NCBI RefSeq assembly: GCF_900110535.1
Contig: NZ_FOJA01000001.1
Coordinates: forward strand, 2,515,393 to 2,579,392
Direction of reading: 5' to 3'
Source of the DNA: Halobacterium jilantaiense
GTDB taxonomy: Archaea; Halobacteriota; Halobacteria; Halobacteriales; Halobacteriaceae
DNA: 64,000 nucleotides
In this document: positions 26,555 to 35,750 of the stretch, piece by piece
Layout of the letters: every line of letters begins with the position of its first letter
Position numbering within the stretch: the stretch's first letter is position 1
The notes under the pieces: model-generated
Database searches by the model: none
The model's input: only the letters and a program-made list of their open reading frames with translations
Told to the model about the DNA's origin: nothing
Program-made: the position numbers and the translations under genes

Positions 26555-27537
26555 GCGACGACGAGCCGGCGTTCGCGTCGCTGACCGAGTCCGGCCTCCG
26601 CGAGCGCTTCGAGGCCGACGACTACATCGCGGACGACACGACGGTGACGACGGTGTCGCTCGCGCTCCGGCTCGGCCGGCCCCTGCTCGTCGAGGGGCCG
26701 CCGGGCAGCGGGAAGACCGAACTCGGGAAGACGCTCGCGCGGAGCTTCGACACGGAGCTCATCCGCCTCCAGTGCTACGAGGGGCTGACGGCGGAGAACG
26801 CGCTCTACGAGTGGAACTACACGAAGCAGCTGCTCGCGGTGCAGGCCGACGAGCGCGGCGTCGCCGACGGCGCGCCCGGCGGCGAGACCGAGGAGCCGTC
26901 GGCGTCCGCGGAGGCTCCGAGCGCGCCGTCGGTGTTCGACGACGAGTTCCTGCTCGAACGCCCGCTGCTCCGCGCGCTCCGCGCCGAGGGCGACTACCCG
27001 CCGGTGTTGCTCGTCGACGAGATCGACCGGGCGGACGAGGCCTTCGAGGCGTTCCTCCTCGAACTGCTGTCGGACTTCCAGGTGTCGATTCCCGAACTCG
27101 GCACCGTGCGCGCCGACCAGCCGCCGGTGGTCGTGCTCACGTCGAACCAGACGCGCGGGCTCAGCGACGCGCTCAAACGCCGGTGTCTCTACCTGCACGT
27201 GGAGCCACCGGACTTCGAGACGGAGTACCAGATTGTCCGCCGGAAAGTGCCAGAACTCGACGCTGCGGTCGCCACCGAGGTGTGCGCGGTCGTCGGGCGG
27301 CTGCGCGAGGAGTCGTTCCTCAAGCAGCCCGGGGTGGCAGAGACCCTCGACTGGGCGCGCGCGGTCGCCGCGCTCCGGCTCGACGACGACCCCGGGTCGC
27401 TGGCGGCCGCGGACATCGAGCGCACCATCGGCTGCCTGCTGAAGGAAGCCACCGACGTCACGAACGTCGACACCGACCTCCTCGAACAGCTCGAAGCCGC
27501 GGCCGCGGCGGCCGACGAGCGACCCGCAGACGACTGA
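26551..27537 (+). CDS. coxD: MoxR-type AAA+ ATPase, CoxD
   Basis: This 328-residue AAA+ protein has Walker A GPPGSGKT at residues 49-56, Walker B VLLVDEIDRAD, and sensor VVLTSNQTRGL followed by LKRRCLYLHVE. CoxD helps build the CuSMoO2 centre of CODH. The GTG at 26551 was chosen because it overlaps the preceding stop in GTGA and starts the conserved part. Between residues 108 and 128 there is an Ala/Glu-rich insert. CoxE follows after a 2-base gap. Confidence 0.9.
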   Translation: MSDDEPAFASLTESGLRERFEADDYIADDTTVTTVSLALRLGRPLLVEGPPGSGKTELGKTLARSFDTELIRLQCYEGLTAENALYEWNYTKQLLAVQADERGVADGAPGGETEEPSASAEAPSAPSVFDDEFLLERPLLRALRAEGDYPPVLLVDEIDRADEAFEAFLLELLSDFQVSIPELGTVRADQPPVVVLTSNQTRGLSDALKRRCLYLHVEPPDFETEYQIVRRKVPELDAAVATEVCAVVGRLREESFLKQPGVAETLDWARAVAALRLDDDPGSLAAADIERTIGCLLKEATDVTNVDTDLLEQLEAAAAAADERPADD

Positions 27538-27539
27538 CG

Positions 27540-28895
27540 ATGGCGGGAGACCGGGAGGACACGCCGGACGGAGCCGGACTGGACCACGTGGGGATGGAGG
27601 GCGTCCCCGACTTCGAGGCGGCCCGCGAGCACGTGCTCGTGGAACTCGTCCGGCTGGTCGCGACCCTCCGCGGGGACGGCGTCACCGTCCCGGCCACCGG
27701 CCTTCTAGATGCGGCGCGCGCGCTGTCCGTCGTCGGCCTCGGCGACGAGCAGCAGGTCGCGGCGGCGCTCCGCGCGACGCTCGTCTCCGAGAGCGCGGAC
27801 CGCTCGGCGTTCGAGGACGCGTTCCCGGAGTTCTGGCACCGGCTCCGGAGCGGCCTCGACCGCATCGCGACCGCGCACGACGGCCCGTCGCCGGACGACG
27901 GGAGCGAGGACGACCGGGAGACGCCGGGCGACGCCGGCGACAGCGATGACCCGGACACGCTGTCGGACGGCGACCCGCCCGACCTCGACAGTGACGGGGA
28001 CGGCGGCGGTGACGTGGCGGTCCGGATTCCGACCGACCGCGCGCACGCCTCCGGCGACCGACCGACGGAGTCTGACGGGAGCGACGCGCGCCGGTACAGC
28101 GCGGCCGGCGGGAGCGAACTCGTCGACGAGGCGGTGCCGGCGGCCGACTCGACCGAGGTCGCGGCCGTCGAGCGGTTCGTGGACGCGCTCGCGACGCTCC
28201 CGGGCCGCCGCACCCGCCGCGCCACGGACGGCCCGAGGCTGGACGCCCGCGCCGCCCTGCGAGCGAGCCTCGAGACGGGCGGCGCGCCCCTCGACGTTCC
28301 CCGCGAGGACCACGAACTGAGCGAACTGCGGTGTTGCCTGCTCGTGGACGTCAGCGGGTCCGTACTGGACACCGTCGACCGCGGCGCGCTGCTGGCGCTC
28401 GTCGACCGGTTCGCGTCGACGGCGCTGGACGCCCGCGTGTTCTTCTTCGACACCGAGGTCGCCGAGGTAACGGAGACGGTGTCCCGCGCACAGGGGTCGA
28501 CGGCCGCGGCGCTGCGCGCGGCGGCCGTCGAGTGGGGCGGCGGCACGAAAATCGGGGCAGCCTTCGACCGGGTCCGCCGGGAGGCTCCCCACGCCGTCGA
28601 CCACCGCACCGTCGTGGTCGTCGTGAGCGACGGGCTGGACGTCGGCGACCCGGACCTCCTCACCGACGGCATCACGTGGCTCGCCGACCGCGCGGGCGGC
28701 GTCGTCTGGCTGAATCCGCTCGCCGTCTCCCGCGAGTTCGAGCCGTCGGCCCGCGGCATGGCGACCGTCGAACCGTATCTGGACGCCCTGTTCGGGTTCG
28801 CGACGGCGGCGGACCTCGCGGGGGCGGCCCGGCAGCTCGAACGCCGCGGCCTCGACGGCCCGGTGGGCTACGAGTTCGACGCGCGTCCGTCGTGA
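27540..28895 (+). CDS. coxE: VWA domain protein, CoxE
   Basis: This 451-residue VWA protein contains the MIDAS motif DVSGS in RCCLLVDVSGSVLDT, about residues 262-276, with later VVVVSDGLDV. An Asp-rich linker (about residues 115-165) separates the helical N-terminus from the VWA domain. CoxE works with the MoxR partner CoxD in CODH maturation. The ATG at 27540 follows the coxD stop by two bases. It is the last gene of the cox operon and converges on cbiZ. Confidence 0.9.
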   Translation: MAGDREDTPDGAGLDHVGMEGVPDFEAAREHVLVELVRLVATLRGDGVTVPATGLLDAARALSVVGLGDEQQVAAALRATLVSESADRSAFEDAFPEFWHRLRSGLDRIATAHDGPSPDDGSEDDRETPGDAGDSDDPDTLSDGDPPDLDSDGDGGGDVAVRIPTDRAHASGDRPTESDGSDARRYSAAGGSELVDEAVPAADSTEVAAVERFVDALATLPGRRTRRATDGPRLDARAALRASLETGGAPLDVPREDHELSELRCCLLVDVSGSVLDTVDRGALLALVDRFASTALDARVFFFDTEVAEVTETVSRAQGSTAAALRAAAVEWGGGTKIGAAFDRVRREAPHAVDHRTVVVVVSDGLDVGDPDLLTDGITWLADRAGGVVWLNPLAVSREFEPSARGMATVEPYLDALFGFATAADLAGAARQLERRGLDGPVGYEFDARPS

Positions 28896-28907
28896 CCTGC
28901 CCCGCGG

Positions 28908-29615
28908 TCACTCGCTCGGCGAGACGACGTCTGCCCGGACGTCCGTGCTGACGCCGTGGCGGGCGTCGTCGACGGAGTCGGGCAGTTCCTCGTCCTCGTA
29001 GCGGCTGTCGAGGCTCGCGCGGACGGCGTCCCGGACGCAGGCGCGGGCGGCAGCGCCGACGCGGGTCGCGCTCCCGGAGAACGCCGACGGCTCCCCCGCG
29101 GGGTCGCAGGCCGCGACGACGGCGTCGCTGGTCGTTCCGGGGAACCCCGCGGTGGCGAGCAGCGTGGCGGTCTTCGCCTCCGCCGCGACGGCGACGAGGT
29201 TCGCGAGCGCGGCGTCGTCGAGGCGGCGGGTCGTCCCGACGACGACGTTCACGGTGCCGGCGACGGGGTCGGGGTCGTTCGGGAGCGCGCCGCCGTCGGC
29301 GTCCATCGGGAGCGCGGCGGGGTTCGAGACGCCGACGGTCGCGGCGGCCGCGACCGGGCCACACCGCGCGAGGCGGGCGTGGCGCTGCGCGACGCCAGTG
29401 AGGAGGACCGGTGCGGCGTCGCGGGTCGGGAATCCCGCGTCGGCGAGGCGGTCAGCGACGTATTCGTCGATGCTGTCGGGCTGCCAGCCCTCGGGGACCG
29501 TGACGTTGTACGCGTGGTCCGCAACGCTGGTGCCGCCGTCCCAGCCGGTCGACAGCCAGCGCGTCTCGGGTCGTTCGAGGGCGAGTACGTCGTCCCGGAT
29601 CGTCGACTCAAACAT
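28908..29615 (-). CDS. cbiZ: Adenosylcobinamide amidohydrolase
   Basis: This 235-residue CbiZ begins MFESTIRDDVLALERPETRWLSTGWDGG and contains CbiZ features such as AYNVTVPEGW and VNVVVGTTRRLDDAALANLV. It opens the amide bond of adenosylcobinamide to adenosylcobyric acid, allowing salvage of incomplete corrinoids through CbiB. It is the last gene of the ten-gene cob operon, overlapping the cobD stop by 8 bases. The ATG at 29615 begins the conserved part. Confidence 0.92.
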   Translation of the reverse strand: MFESTIRDDVLALERPETRWLSTGWDGGTSVADHAYNVTVPEGWQPDSIDEYVADRLADAGFPTRDAAPVLLTGVAQRHARLARCGPVAAAATVGVSNPAALPMDADGGALPNDPDPVAGTVNVVVGTTRRLDDAALANLVAVAAEAKTATLLATAGFPGTTSDAVVAACDPAGEPSAFSGSATRVGAAARACVRDAVRASLDSRYEDEELPDSVDDARHGVSTDVRADVVSPSE

Positions 29616-30618
29616 CCCCGAGCACCGCCAGCAACTGGTCGTTCTCGTCGGGCGTGCGGACGGCGACGCGGACGTGGCTGTCGAGGCCGCGGAACGTCGT
29701 CGCGTCCCGCACGGCGACGCCGCGGTCCCGGGTCGCGGCCACGAGCGCGCCGACGTCCCGGTCGCCGACGTCCAGCAGGAGGAATGGCGCACGCGACTCG
29801 CGGACGGCGAACCGCTCAGAGAGCGCGTTCCGGAGGCGCTCGCGCTCGCTCGCGACCCGCTGGCGGGTCTCCGCGACGAACTCGGTCTGGCGCATCGCGT
29901 GCGCGCCGACGGCGGCGGCGGGCGTCCCGAGGTTCCAGGCGCGGCGGGCGGTCCGGAGGTCGGCGAGCCGGTCGCCGTCCGCGACGAGGAAGCCCGCCCG
30001 CAGCCCGGGGAGGCCGAACAGCTTGGTGAGCGAGCGCGCGACGACGACACCCTCCGTGCCCGCGAGCGAGGGGGCGTCGGTGAAGCCGAGGAACGCCTCG
30101 TCGACGAGCAGCTCGGTGTCGGCGGCCCGGCAGCGCGCCGCGAACTCGCGGAGGGCGTCGCGGTCGGATAGTCTCCCTGTGGGGTTGTTCGGGTTACAGA
30201 CGATTGCGGTCGCGTGGTCGCTCGGGTCGGCGTCCAGAATCTCGTCGTGAGGGACGAACTCGGGGGTCGCGCCCTGGAGCTCGACCTCGCGGGCGTACTC
30301 GCCGAAACTCGGGTAGGGAACGAGCACGCTGTCACCGGGTTCGACCCGCGTCTCGATGGCGAGCCGGAGCCCGGCGAGGCCGCCCGGCGTCTGGACGACG
30401 CGCTCGGGGTCCACGCCGACGTAGTCGCCCGCCGCCGCCCGGAACTCGGGGTAGCTGTCGTCGGGATAGCGCGCCGCGTCGTCGAGCGCATCCTCGTACA
30501 CTGCTCGGGTGCCGGGCGGCGTCCGGGGGTTGACGTTCGCGCTGAAGTCCAGCACGTCCGGGTCGTCGCTCCCGCCGTGGGGCACCCGGCTCGCGCCGCG
30601 AACGGCGTCAGGGTCCAT
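29608..30618 (-). CDS. cobD: L-threonine-O-3-phosphate decarboxylase
   Basis: This 336-residue PLP enzyme makes aminopropanol phosphate for the lower ligand arm. Lys199 in ARSLTKLFGLPGLRAG is the PLP-binding lysine, with FSANVNP at 25-31 and CNPNNPTG at 141-148 as aminotransferase class I motifs. Its end overlaps cbiZ by 8 bases and its start lies over the cobY stop region, as in the rest of the operon. Confidence 0.92.
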   Translation of the reverse strand: MDPDAVRGASRVPHGGSDDPDVLDFSANVNPRTPPGTRAVYEDALDDAARYPDDSYPEFRAAAGDYVGVDPERVVQTPGGLAGLRLAIETRVEPGDSVLVPYPSFGEYAREVELQGATPEFVPHDEILDADPSDHATAIVCNPNNPTGRLSDRDALREFAARCRAADTELLVDEAFLGFTDAPSLAGTEGVVVARSLTKLFGLPGLRAGFLVADGDRLADLRTARRAWNLGTPAAAVGAHAMRQTEFVAETRQRVASERERLRNALSERFAVRESRAPFLLLDVGDRDVGALVAATRDRGVAVRDATTFRGLDSHVRVAVRTPDENDQLLAVLGDV

Positions 30619-31198
30619 CGGCTCCCTCCACGGCCCCGCCGCAGTTCTCTCCTGCGGTCCCGGCGAGCAGTCGCTCCGCGAGCGCGGCGTCGCTCCGGCG
30701 GTTCACGTTCACGGCGAGCCGCGCGTCCCAGCTCCGCACCACCGAGTCCTCGTCGTCGGCGACGACGTTCACGCCGGTCGGCACCCAGGGGCCGTCGCTG
30801 TCGGTGCTCGCGCCGAGGGTGTCCTTCAGCGCGACCGGGACGCGAACGCTCGTGGAGCCGTCGGCGGCGTCGAGGACCGCGTCGACGGCGTCACCGTCTA
30901 CGAGCGGGAGGTCGGCGGCGACCGTGAGGACCGGCGTGCCGACCGCGTCGAGGGCCGCGCCGAGGTCCGCGACGTACCCCTCGCCCGGCGTCTCGACCAC
31001 GGGGAGGTCGCCGGTGACGTGCTCTCGGGTGTCGGGCGCGTGCGGCGAGACGACGGCGTACGCGGTGTCGACGCGGCTGTCGGCGAGCGCGTCACGCACC
31101 CGGTCGACCATCGGCCGTCCCGCCACCTCGAACAGCGGCTTCTCGGCGTCGCTGTCGAGGCGGGTGCCGCGGCCGCCACACATCAGGAGAGCGTCCAC
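30608..31198 (-). CDS. cobY: Archaeal GTP:adenosylcobinamide-phosphate guanylyltransferase
   Basis: This 196-residue archaeal CobY replaces bacterial CobU and activates adenosylcobinamide phosphate with GTP. The N-terminal VDALLMCGGRGTRLDSDAEKPL is the nucleotidyltransferase signature, with AEKPL as the conserved lysine region. A GTG start at 31198 gives the family N-terminus and overlaps the cobS stop by 16 bases; an ATG five codons later would cut into the motif. Confidence 0.92.
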   Translation of the reverse strand: MDALLMCGGRGTRLDSDAEKPLFEVAGRPMVDRVRDALADSRVDTAYAVVSPHAPDTREHVTGDLPVVETPGEGYVADLGAALDAVGTPVLTVAADLPLVDGDAVDAVLDAADGSTSVRVPVALKDTLGASTDSDGPWVPTGVNVVADDEDSVVRSWDARLAVNVNRRSDAALAERLLAGTAGENCGGAVEGADGP

Positions 31199-31938
31199 AC
31201 GACCACCCCCGCGTGGAGCCCGACGACGCGACCGACCTCGTTCACGGCACCGAAGACGTCGCCGTTCGCACCGCCGAGGAGGCCGGTGAGCCACCGGAGC
31301 GTGCCGACGCCGGCTGCGACCGCGCCTGCGAGCGCGCCGAACGCGGCGGGCGACGGCCACGACAGCAGGGCAGCGGGCAGTGCGACGGCCAGCGCGGGCG
31401 CGAGGTCCGTGCTCGCCGCGCGCCCGGTGAACTGCGCGCCGAGGCCGTCGTGTGGCGCGACGCCGAGGCAGGCGACGGCCGCCATCCCCGCTTTCGCGCC
31501 GACCTCCGCGGCGACGACGACGGCGAGCGCGACCCGGACGGGCAGTCCGGCCACGCCGAGCGCGCCGAGCCCGAGGCCCGCGACGACGAGCGCGACCGCA
31601 GCGACCGCGCCGACGCCGACCGTCGTGTCCTTCAGGACCTCGCGACGGTCGGCCCGGTCGCCGTGGACGACGGCGGCGTCCCCGGCGTCAGCGACGCCGT
31701 CGAGGTGGTTGATGCCGGTGACGGCGACGACCGCGAGCAGATAGGCGAGCGCGACAGTCGAGACCGGGAGCCCGGCAGTGCCGAACAGGAACGGGACCGA
31801 GAGGAGCGCGCCCACGACGTAGCCGGCGAGCGGGAACGCCCATGGGGACTCGCTGAACGCGCCCCACGCGGCGTCGGTGTGCCCGACCGGCAGCCGCGTG
31901 AGGAACACGAGCGCGCCGCGCAGCGCACTCAGGACCAC
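31183..31938 (-). CDS. cobS: Adenosylcobinamide-GDP ribazoletransferase
   Basis: This 251-residue membrane enzyme joins adenosyl-GDP-cobinamide to alpha-ribazole (phosphate). The family motif GINHLDGVADAGDA is at about residues 66-79. Five or more membrane segments are visible. A GTG at 31938 begins VVLSALRGALVFLTRLPVG, the usual N-terminus; upstream sequence lies inside cbiB, which it overlaps by 10 bases. Confidence 0.92.
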   Translation of the reverse strand: MVLSALRGALVFLTRLPVGHTDAAWGAFSESPWAFPLAGYVVGALLSVPFLFGTAGLPVSTVALAYLLAVVAVTGINHLDGVADAGDAAVVHGDRADRREVLKDTTVGVGAVAAVALVVAGLGLGALGVAGLPVRVALAVVVAAEVGAKAGMAAVACLGVAPHDGLGAQFTGRAASTDLAPALAVALPAALLSWPSPAAFGALAGAVAAGVGTLRWLTGLLGGANGDVFGAVNEVGRVVGLHAGVVVWTLS

Positions 31939-32858
31939 GCGACCACCCCCGAGCCGGCGGCGTAGGCGACCAGCCCGGTCAGCAGGTAGGCGAGCACGCC
32001 CGCGACGCCGACGTCGCGGACGCCACGCTGGCTCTCCGCCGCGGTCGGGAACTCCGCCCCGAGCGGCAGGTCGTAGACGCCCGGTTTGGCGAGCCGGCGG
32101 CCGAGGACGGCCGCGAGCGTCGCCATCGGCCACCCCGAGTTCGGGGACGGCGGCGCGGCGGCGTAGTCGCGAGCCCGGGCGAGCGCATCCGGGTCGCGCG
32201 CCGCCGCTGCGACCAGCAGGGCGCTCAGGCGCGCGGGCAGCCACATCACGGCGTCGTCGAGGCGCGCGCTCGGCGTGCCGACGCGCTTGCTGCGGTAGCC
32301 GAGCATGGAGTCGAGCGTGTTCACGGCCTTCACCCAGGCCGCCAGCCCCGCGGCGACGGGCAGCGAGACGAGTGCGCCCGCGGCGAACGCGAGCAGCGGC
32401 GCGACGAGCCCGTCGGCGAGGTTCTCCGCCGCGCTCTCGACGGCCGCGCTCCGGAGTTCGCCGGCCGAGAGGTCGGTCGAGTCGCGGCCCGCCAGCGACC
32501 GCAGGCGCTCGCGCGCCCCAGCGGGGTCGTCGCCCGTCGCGGCGACGACGGCCCGCGCCTCACCGAGCAGCATCCGGAGGCTCGTCGCCGAGAACAGCGC
32601 GAGCCCCGCCACAGCCCCCGCAGCCAGTTCTCCCGCCTCCGCTGCGACCGCCACCAGCCCGGCGACCGCGCCGGCCGCCGCCAGCGGGAGGGCGACGGCG
32701 ACGAGCGCGCCGACCGCGAGCGGGCGCGTCCACTCGCGGTCGAACGGGGCGATAGCCCGCCCGAGCCACGCGACTGGGTGGAGTCGGGTCGGCGGCTCCG
32801 CGACCGCGGCTTCGAGCGCGAACGCCACCGCGACCGCGCCGGCGGCCGCCGCGCTCAC
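31929..32858 (-). CDS. cbiB: Adenosylcobinamide-phosphate synthase
   Basis: This 309-residue membrane protein attaches aminopropanol phosphate to adenosylcobyric acid. CbiB motifs are RLHPVAWLGRAIA (about residues 25-37), KAVNTLDSMLGYRS and PNSGWPMATLAAVL. The start is GTG at 32858, overlapping the HAD gene's stop by four bases (GTGA). It sits between the HAD hydrolase and cobS in the operon. Confidence 0.93.
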   Translation of the reverse strand: MSAAAAGAVAVAFALEAAVAEPPTRLHPVAWLGRAIAPFDREWTRPLAVGALVAVALPLAAAGAVAGLVAVAAEAGELAAGAVAGLALFSATSLRMLLGEARAVVAATGDDPAGARERLRSLAGRDSTDLSAGELRSAAVESAAENLADGLVAPLLAFAAGALVSLPVAAGLAAWVKAVNTLDSMLGYRSKRVGTPSARLDDAVMWLPARLSALLVAAAARDPDALARARDYAAAPPSPNSGWPMATLAAVLGRRLAKPGVYDLPLGAEFPTAAESQRGVRDVGVAGVLAYLLTGLVAYAAGSGVVAWS

Positions 32859-33475
32859 GCGAATCCCTCCAGTTCACCGGGGACCTCGCGCAGGTCCGTC
32901 TCGGTCAGCAGTATCGCGTGCCCGCCGACGGCTTCGACGCCGCCGTCCGCCTCCGGGTCGTCGCCGACGTGAACGAGGTCCTCGGGGTCGGTGTCGAGCG
33001 CCCCGGCGACGGCCCGGAACGCCCGCTCGTCGGGCTTCCGCCAGCCGCAGTCGACGCTCACCACGACGGCGTCGAACTCGCCGGCGAGGTCGGCTCCGGT
33101 GAGCGCTCGCTCCACGAGGCCGGGGACGCTGCAGTTCGACAGCACGGCGACCGGGCCGCGCTCCCGGGCCGCTTCGACGGCCGCGAGCGCGCCCTCGCGG
33201 CGCTGGACCGGGCGGTCGAACGCCTCGACAGTCGCCTCACGAACCGTCTCCGCGTCGGCGTCGACGCCGCGGCTCGCGAGCGCGGCCGCGACGTGGTCTG
33301 GGAGCGGGTACTCGGCTCCCCGCGCCACTTCGGCGTGTGGCTCCCGGTAGGCGGCAGTCCAGTCCTCGGGCACGCGCACGCCCCGGTCGGCGAGCGCGTC
33401 CGCGACCGCCGACGCCGGCTCCTCGGGGCGCTGCGCGTCCACGAGCGTCCCGAAGCAGTCGAACGAGGTCGTCAC
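32855..33475 (-). CDS. HAD-family phosphatase in the cobalamin operon
   Basis: This 206-residue HAD hydrolase has a full catalytic set: nucleophile motif SFDCFGTLVD near residue 4, motif II LSNCS, motif III lysine in GWRKPDERAF and motif IV VGDDPEAD. The GTG at 33475 (VTTSFDCF) was chosen because a CAAGT-NN-ACTTG dyad and a TATA-like stretch lie just upstream; an ATG at 33523 gives a 16-residue extension. Its place between cbiP and cbiB suggests a phosphatase step of cobalamin synthesis, such as removal of the 5'-phosphate of alpha-ribazole; that is inference. Confidence 0.8.
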   Translation of the reverse strand: MTTSFDCFGTLVDAQRPEEPASAVADALADRGVRVPEDWTAAYREPHAEVARGAEYPLPDHVAAALASRGVDADAETVREATVEAFDRPVQRREGALAAVEAARERGPVAVLSNCSVPGLVERALTGADLAGEFDAVVVSVDCGWRKPDERAFRAVAGALDTDPEDLVHVGDDPEADGGVEAVGGHAILLTETDLREVPGELEGFA

Positions 33476-33486
33476 TACGCGTTGCT

Positions 33487-33505
33487 TACTGCAAGTAGAC
33501 TTGAA
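33487..33505 (-). promoter_or_regulatory. Candidate cobalamin-regulon dyad before the HAD gene
   Basis: Read on the minus strand, the core CAAGT-CT-ACTTG is a perfect 5-bp palindrome around two bases. It aligns without gaps to the dyads before cobN and cbiT. It lies 11 bases before the chosen GTG, implying an internal promoter in the cob operon. Confidence 0.5.
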
Positions 33506-33526
33506 TCGGTCGGTCGCGGCCATCGG

Positions 33527-35080
33527 TCACCCCGGGAGGCCGAGCGCGGCGAGGTCGACGTGTTCGCGGACGAGAGCGGCGGCCGCGTCGTACGGCGACC
33601 CGGGGTCGACGCCGGCCGCCGGTCGGCCGCGGTTCGCGTGTGCGAAGACGGCGTCCACGAACCCCTCGCGGGCGGCGTCGTTCTCGAAGAGCCCGTGGAG
33701 GTACGTGCCGAGGACGCGGTCGACCGCCGCGCTCGTCGGCCCCACGGGGTTCGGGAGGTCGTCGGGGACGCGGGTGCGGCCCGCGTGAATCTCGTAGCCC
33801 GAGACGCCGCCAGTCGCGTCGCCCAGCGCCTCGCAGGCGTCCAGTGTCCGGGAGACAGCTTCGACGCGCTTGTCGGCGCGGAAGTCGGACTCGACAGGCA
33901 GCAGACCGACGCCCTCGACGGTCTCGACGTCGCCGGTGGATTCGCGGTCGGCGTTCGTGATGCGCTCGCCGAGCAGCTGGTAGCCGCCGCAGAGCCCGAC
34001 GACCGGGCCGTCGAACGCGCGGAGTTCGTCGCCGAACCCGGCCGCTCGGAGCTCCCGGAGGTCGTCGACGGTGTTCTTCGTGCCCGGGAGCACGACGGCG
34101 TCAGCGCCGGCGAGCGAGCCGTCCGGCGGGACGTAGCTGACTCGGACGCCCGGCGTGCGAGCGAGCGGTTCGAGGTCGGTGGCGTTCGAGATGCGCGACA
34201 GCCGGGGGACGGCGACCGTGACGGACCGGGCGTCCGGTACGCCGTCGTCGGTGCCCCGGGTCGCTTCGGTCTCGCCGTCCGGCAGGGAGACGGAGTCCTC
34301 CTCGGGGAGCCCCGGGTCGTCGTAGGGGAGCACGCCCAGAATCGGGACGCCGGTGCGCTCCTCGATTTCGGCGATGCCCGGCTCCAGGAGGCCCGGGTCG
34401 CCCCGGAACTTCGTGACGACGGCCCCGGCGACCCGGTCGCGCACGTCCCCGGGGAGCAGTTCGAGCGTGCCGTAGAGGCTCGCGAACGCGCCGCCGCGCT
34501 CGATGTCCACGACGAGCAGGATTGCCGCGTCTGCGAACCGCGCCACCTCCAGATTCGCCAAATCGCGGTCCTGGAGGTTTATCTCGGCGATGCTGCCCGC
34601 GCCCTCCGCCACCACGACATCGTTGGCGTCGGCGAGGCGCTCGTGGGCGGCGACGGCGGTTTCGCGGGCGTCGGCCCAGTGTTCGTCGTAGTAGTCGCCG
34701 GCGGCGTAGTGGCCGACGGCCTGCCCGTCGAGGACGACCTGGCTCTCGGCGTCCCCCCGGGGTTTGAGGAGGACCGGGTTGTGGTCGGTCGACGCCGGCG
34801 TCCTCGCCGCCCGGGCCTGAACGTACTGGGAGACGCCGATTTCGCCCCAGGCGGCGTCGCGGTCCGCGCCCGCGGCGACCGGGACGGCGCGAGCGTTGTT
34901 GCTCATGTTCTGGGCTTTGAACGGCGCGACGGCGACGCCGCGGTCGGCGAGGTGCCGGCAGAGCCCGGCCGCCACCGTGCTCTTCCCGACGTGGGACGCC
35001 GTCCCGGCGACGAGGACGGTTCGGCAGTCCGCCGCTCGCTCCTCCTCGCGGTCGCTGCCGTCCGCGCCGTCGGTCGTCAT
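33527..35080 (-). CDS. cbiP: Cobyric acid synthase
   Basis: This 517-residue amidotransferase makes adenosylcobyric acid by four amidations. The N-terminal GTASHVGKS (residues 26-34) and [13 protein letters not shown] bind ATP and substrate. The C-terminal glutaminase domain has nucleophile Cys364 in [10 protein letters not shown] and later GYEIHAGRT with the partner histidine. It starts one base after the cobA stop, in the minus-strand operon. Confidence 0.95.
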   Translation of the reverse strand: MTTDGADGSDREEERAADCRTVLVAGTASHVGKSTVAAGLCRHLADRGVAVAPFKAQNMSNNARAVPVAAGADRDAAWGEIGVSQYVQARAARTPASTDHNPVLLKPRGDAESQVVLDGQAVGHYAAGDYYDEHWADARETAVAAHERLADANDVVVAEGAGSIAEINLQDRDLANLEVARFADAAILLVVDIERGGAFASLYGTLELLPGDVRDRVAGAVVTKFRGDPGLLEPGIAEIEERTGVPILGVLPYDDPGLPEEDSVSLPDGETEATRGTDDGVPDARSVTVAVPRLSRISNATDLEPLARTPGVRVSYVPPDGSLAGADAVVLPGTKNTVDDLRELRAAGFGDELRAFDGPVVGLCGGYQLLGERITNADRESTGDVETVEGVGLLPVESDFRADKRVEAVSRTLDACEALGDATGGVSGYEIHAGRTRVPDDLPNPVGPTSAAVDRVLGTYLHGLFENDAAREGFVDAVFAHANRGRPAAGVDPGSPYDAAAALVREHVDLAALGLPG

Positions 35081-35081
35081 C

Positions 35082-35750
35082 TCAGAACTCGGTGCCCTTC
35101 CGGGCGCTGTGGCCGTTCTCGATGGGGTGGCGCTGCTTGCGCACCTCGGTCACGAGGTCCGCCTCGTCGAGGAGGTAGGTCGGCTCCTCGTGGCTCCCGG
35201 TGAGCACGAGTTCGAGGCCGTCGGGCTTGTCCCGGATCAGGTCCAGCACGTCCTCCAGGTCGACGAGCCCGCGGCCCGCCGCGTACAGAATCTCGTCCAG
35301 AATCAGCATGTGGACGCCGTCCTCGGGGTCGCCGTCGAGCGGAAGCGACCCGTCGACGCCCCTGGACGCGTCGACGATTTCTCGGGCGCGGGCGAGGCCG
35401 CCCTGTGCGCGGGCCTCGTGTTCGTCGTCGTCGCTGCCGTCGTGGAAGCCGTGCCAGCCGTAGTGCCCGGAGTTCTCGTAGCTCGCGCCCGGCAGCGCCT
35501 CGAGGGCAGCGTACTCGCCGCGCACGTCCTCGACGGTGCTCGTCCCGCCTTTCATGAACTGGAGGAGGTGGACGCGGTAGCCGTGGCCGGCCGCCCGCAG
35601 CCCCATCCCGAGGGCGGCCGTCGTCTTCCCCTTGCCGTCGCCCCACCACGCCTGCACGAGCCCGAACTCCTCGGGCTCGCCGGGCGCAATCTCGGTCGGT
35701 CGGAGCGGGTCGTCGGTGCCGTGCTCGTCGTCGGTGGTGTCGTCGGTCAT
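35082..35750 (-). CDS. cobA: Cob(I)yrinic acid a,c-diamide adenosyltransferase, CobA type
   Basis: This 222-residue P-loop corrinoid adenosyltransferase has [15 protein letters not shown] at residues 35-49, with GDGKGKTT as the inverted P-loop of CobA/BtuR/Cob[12 protein letters not shown] and VLTGSHEEP are further family motifs. It adds the 5'-deoxyadenosyl group to reduced corrinoid. The ATG at 35750 overlaps the cbiA stop by four bases. A second, unrelated adenosyltransferase (pduO) lies at 61066. Confidence 0.95.
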   Translation of the reverse strand: MTDDTTDDEHGTDDPLRPTEIAPGEPEEFGLVQAWWGDGKGKTTAALGMGLRAAGHGYRVHLLQFMKGGTSTVEDVRGEYAALEALPGASYENSGHYGWHGFHDGSDDDEHEARAQGGLARAREIVDASRGVDGSLPLDGDPEDGVHMLILDEILYAAGRGLVDLEDVLDLIRDKPDGLELVLTGSHEEPTYLLDEADLVTEVRKQRHPIENGHSARKGTEF

